The notes below the pieces were generated by a model. That model was not told the DNA's origin. It worked only from the letters and a program-made list of their open reading frames with translations, and did not search any database. From JALNZF01 sp049793155 (lineage in GTDB: Bacteria; Nitrospirota; UBA9217), in NCBI GenBank assembly GCA_049793155.1, contig JBARBN010000047.1, positions 1-30,516 of the forward strand: a stretch of 30,516 bases of DNA. Direction: 5' to 3'. Numbering within the stretch: the stretch's first letter is position 1; the number at the start of each line of letters is the position of its first letter. Positions 30,143-30,516 of the stretch are shown piece by piece. Both the position numbers and the translations under genes were made by a program.

Positions 30143-30516
30143 AGAAAATCATTTTATTGCTGTTCATGGTGACGCTCTTCGGGTGCACTCATCAGGATGA
30201 AAAGGTGATCAGGATCGGCGCCGCCGGCCCCATGACCGGAGACCAGAGCAAGATGGGCATTGACCTGAGGAACGGCGTTGAACTCGCTGCTGCGGAATGG
30301 AATGAAAAAGGCGGCCTCCTCGGGAAAAAGGTCCTGGTGGTACCGGGTGATGATCAGGCGGATCCCAAACAGGCTGTGTCGATCGCGAACAAGTTCATAA
30401 ACCAGAAGGTAAATGCCGTCGTGGGGCATTGGAATTCCAACTGTTCCATTATCGCGTCGACGTATTACGCCGCCGCACATATGGTCGCCATTAGCCCGGC
30501 CTCGACGAATCCCCGT
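30139..30516 (+). CDS. LivK-like branched-chain amino acid ABC transporter substrate-binding lipoprotein (partial)
   Basis: The window ends after 126 codons. The protein begins KKIILLLFMVTLFGC, a lipoprotein signal with the lipidated cysteine at C16. It then reads IRIGAAGPMTGDQSKMGIDLRNGVELAAAEWNEKGGLLGKKV and DDQADPKQAVSIANKF, the start of a type I periplasmic binding fold (Peripla_BP_6/LivK-like). The hinge motif VVGHWNSNCSIIAS and SPASTNP follow as in the family. A +2 threonine suggests outer-membrane sorting in a proteobacterial system, though that rule may not hold here. ATG 30139 has AGGAGGGA upstream and overlaps the thiE stop. Ligand specificity cannot be read from the part seen. Confidence 0.88.
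   Translation, partial: MKKIILLLFMVTLFGCTHQDEKVIRIGAAGPMTGDQSKMGIDLRNGVELAAAEWNEKGGLLGKKVLVVPGDDQADPKQAVSIANKFINQKVNAVVGHWNSNCSIIASTYYAAAHMVAISPASTNPR

Overview
The window comes from a Gram-negative bacterium of moderate-to-high GC content. It encodes an ADP-heptose step for LPS, three predicted outer-membrane beta-barrel proteins, an OmpA-type lipoprotein, a type IV pilus or type II secretion ATPase and an Fe-S type PurF. The NikR operator is of the kind described for Geobacter. Together with a TPR/roadblock pair and an FmdE-family protein this suggests a Nitrospirota- or Desulfobacterota-like genome; that placement is inference.

Layout. 1-480: hicB antitoxin gene behind a hairpin element and the C-terminal remnant of hicA. 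554-2395 (minus): rfaE2 and a receiver/HD-GYP gene. 2606-4830 (plus): a PilB/GspE ATPase and an S23-type four-helix-bundle gene bracketed by inverted arrays of a 9-nt repeat. 4868-8527 (minus): alpha-glucan phosphorylase, FdhD and an outer-membrane barrel. 8688-14988 (plus): a nickel locus with nikR, two paralogous outer-membrane proteins, an ECF transporter in the order M-N-Q-O, and an FmdE-family protein; a perfect NikR operator lies before the second outer-membrane gene. 15225-19631: an OmpA-like lipoprotein, ribE-ribBA-ribH-nusB and a stand-alone leucyl-aminopeptidase N-domain. 19801-22616: purB and purF. 22794-22869 (minus): tRNA-Phe. 23218-25299: a TPR protein coupled to a roadblock/MglB-like protein, closed by a terminator. 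25375-30142: aroQ-pepP-efp-accB-accC-thiE. 30139-end: the start of a LivK-like lipoprotein.

How the genes work together. The nickel locus reads as one circuit: NikR senses nickel and represses its own promoter (degenerate site) and the transporter promoter (perfect site). The outer-membrane proteins may admit the metal, and the ECF transporter, whose ATPase has a 17-histidine tail, would import it. The rib genes make riboflavin, with ribD not in the window. The aroQ-pepP-efp-accBC block is a common bacterial housekeeping order.

The most unusual signal is non-coding. Many intergenic gaps hold degenerate arrays of 7-10 nt units, usually as inverted pairs that could fold into long hairpins. At least four unrelated unit sequences share this architecture. 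One (AGTCTAAAG) recurs at two loci 22 kb apart and supplies the stop codons, or the bases next to them, of four genes. Two of the G-rich arrays also contain four-tract G-quadruplex motifs.
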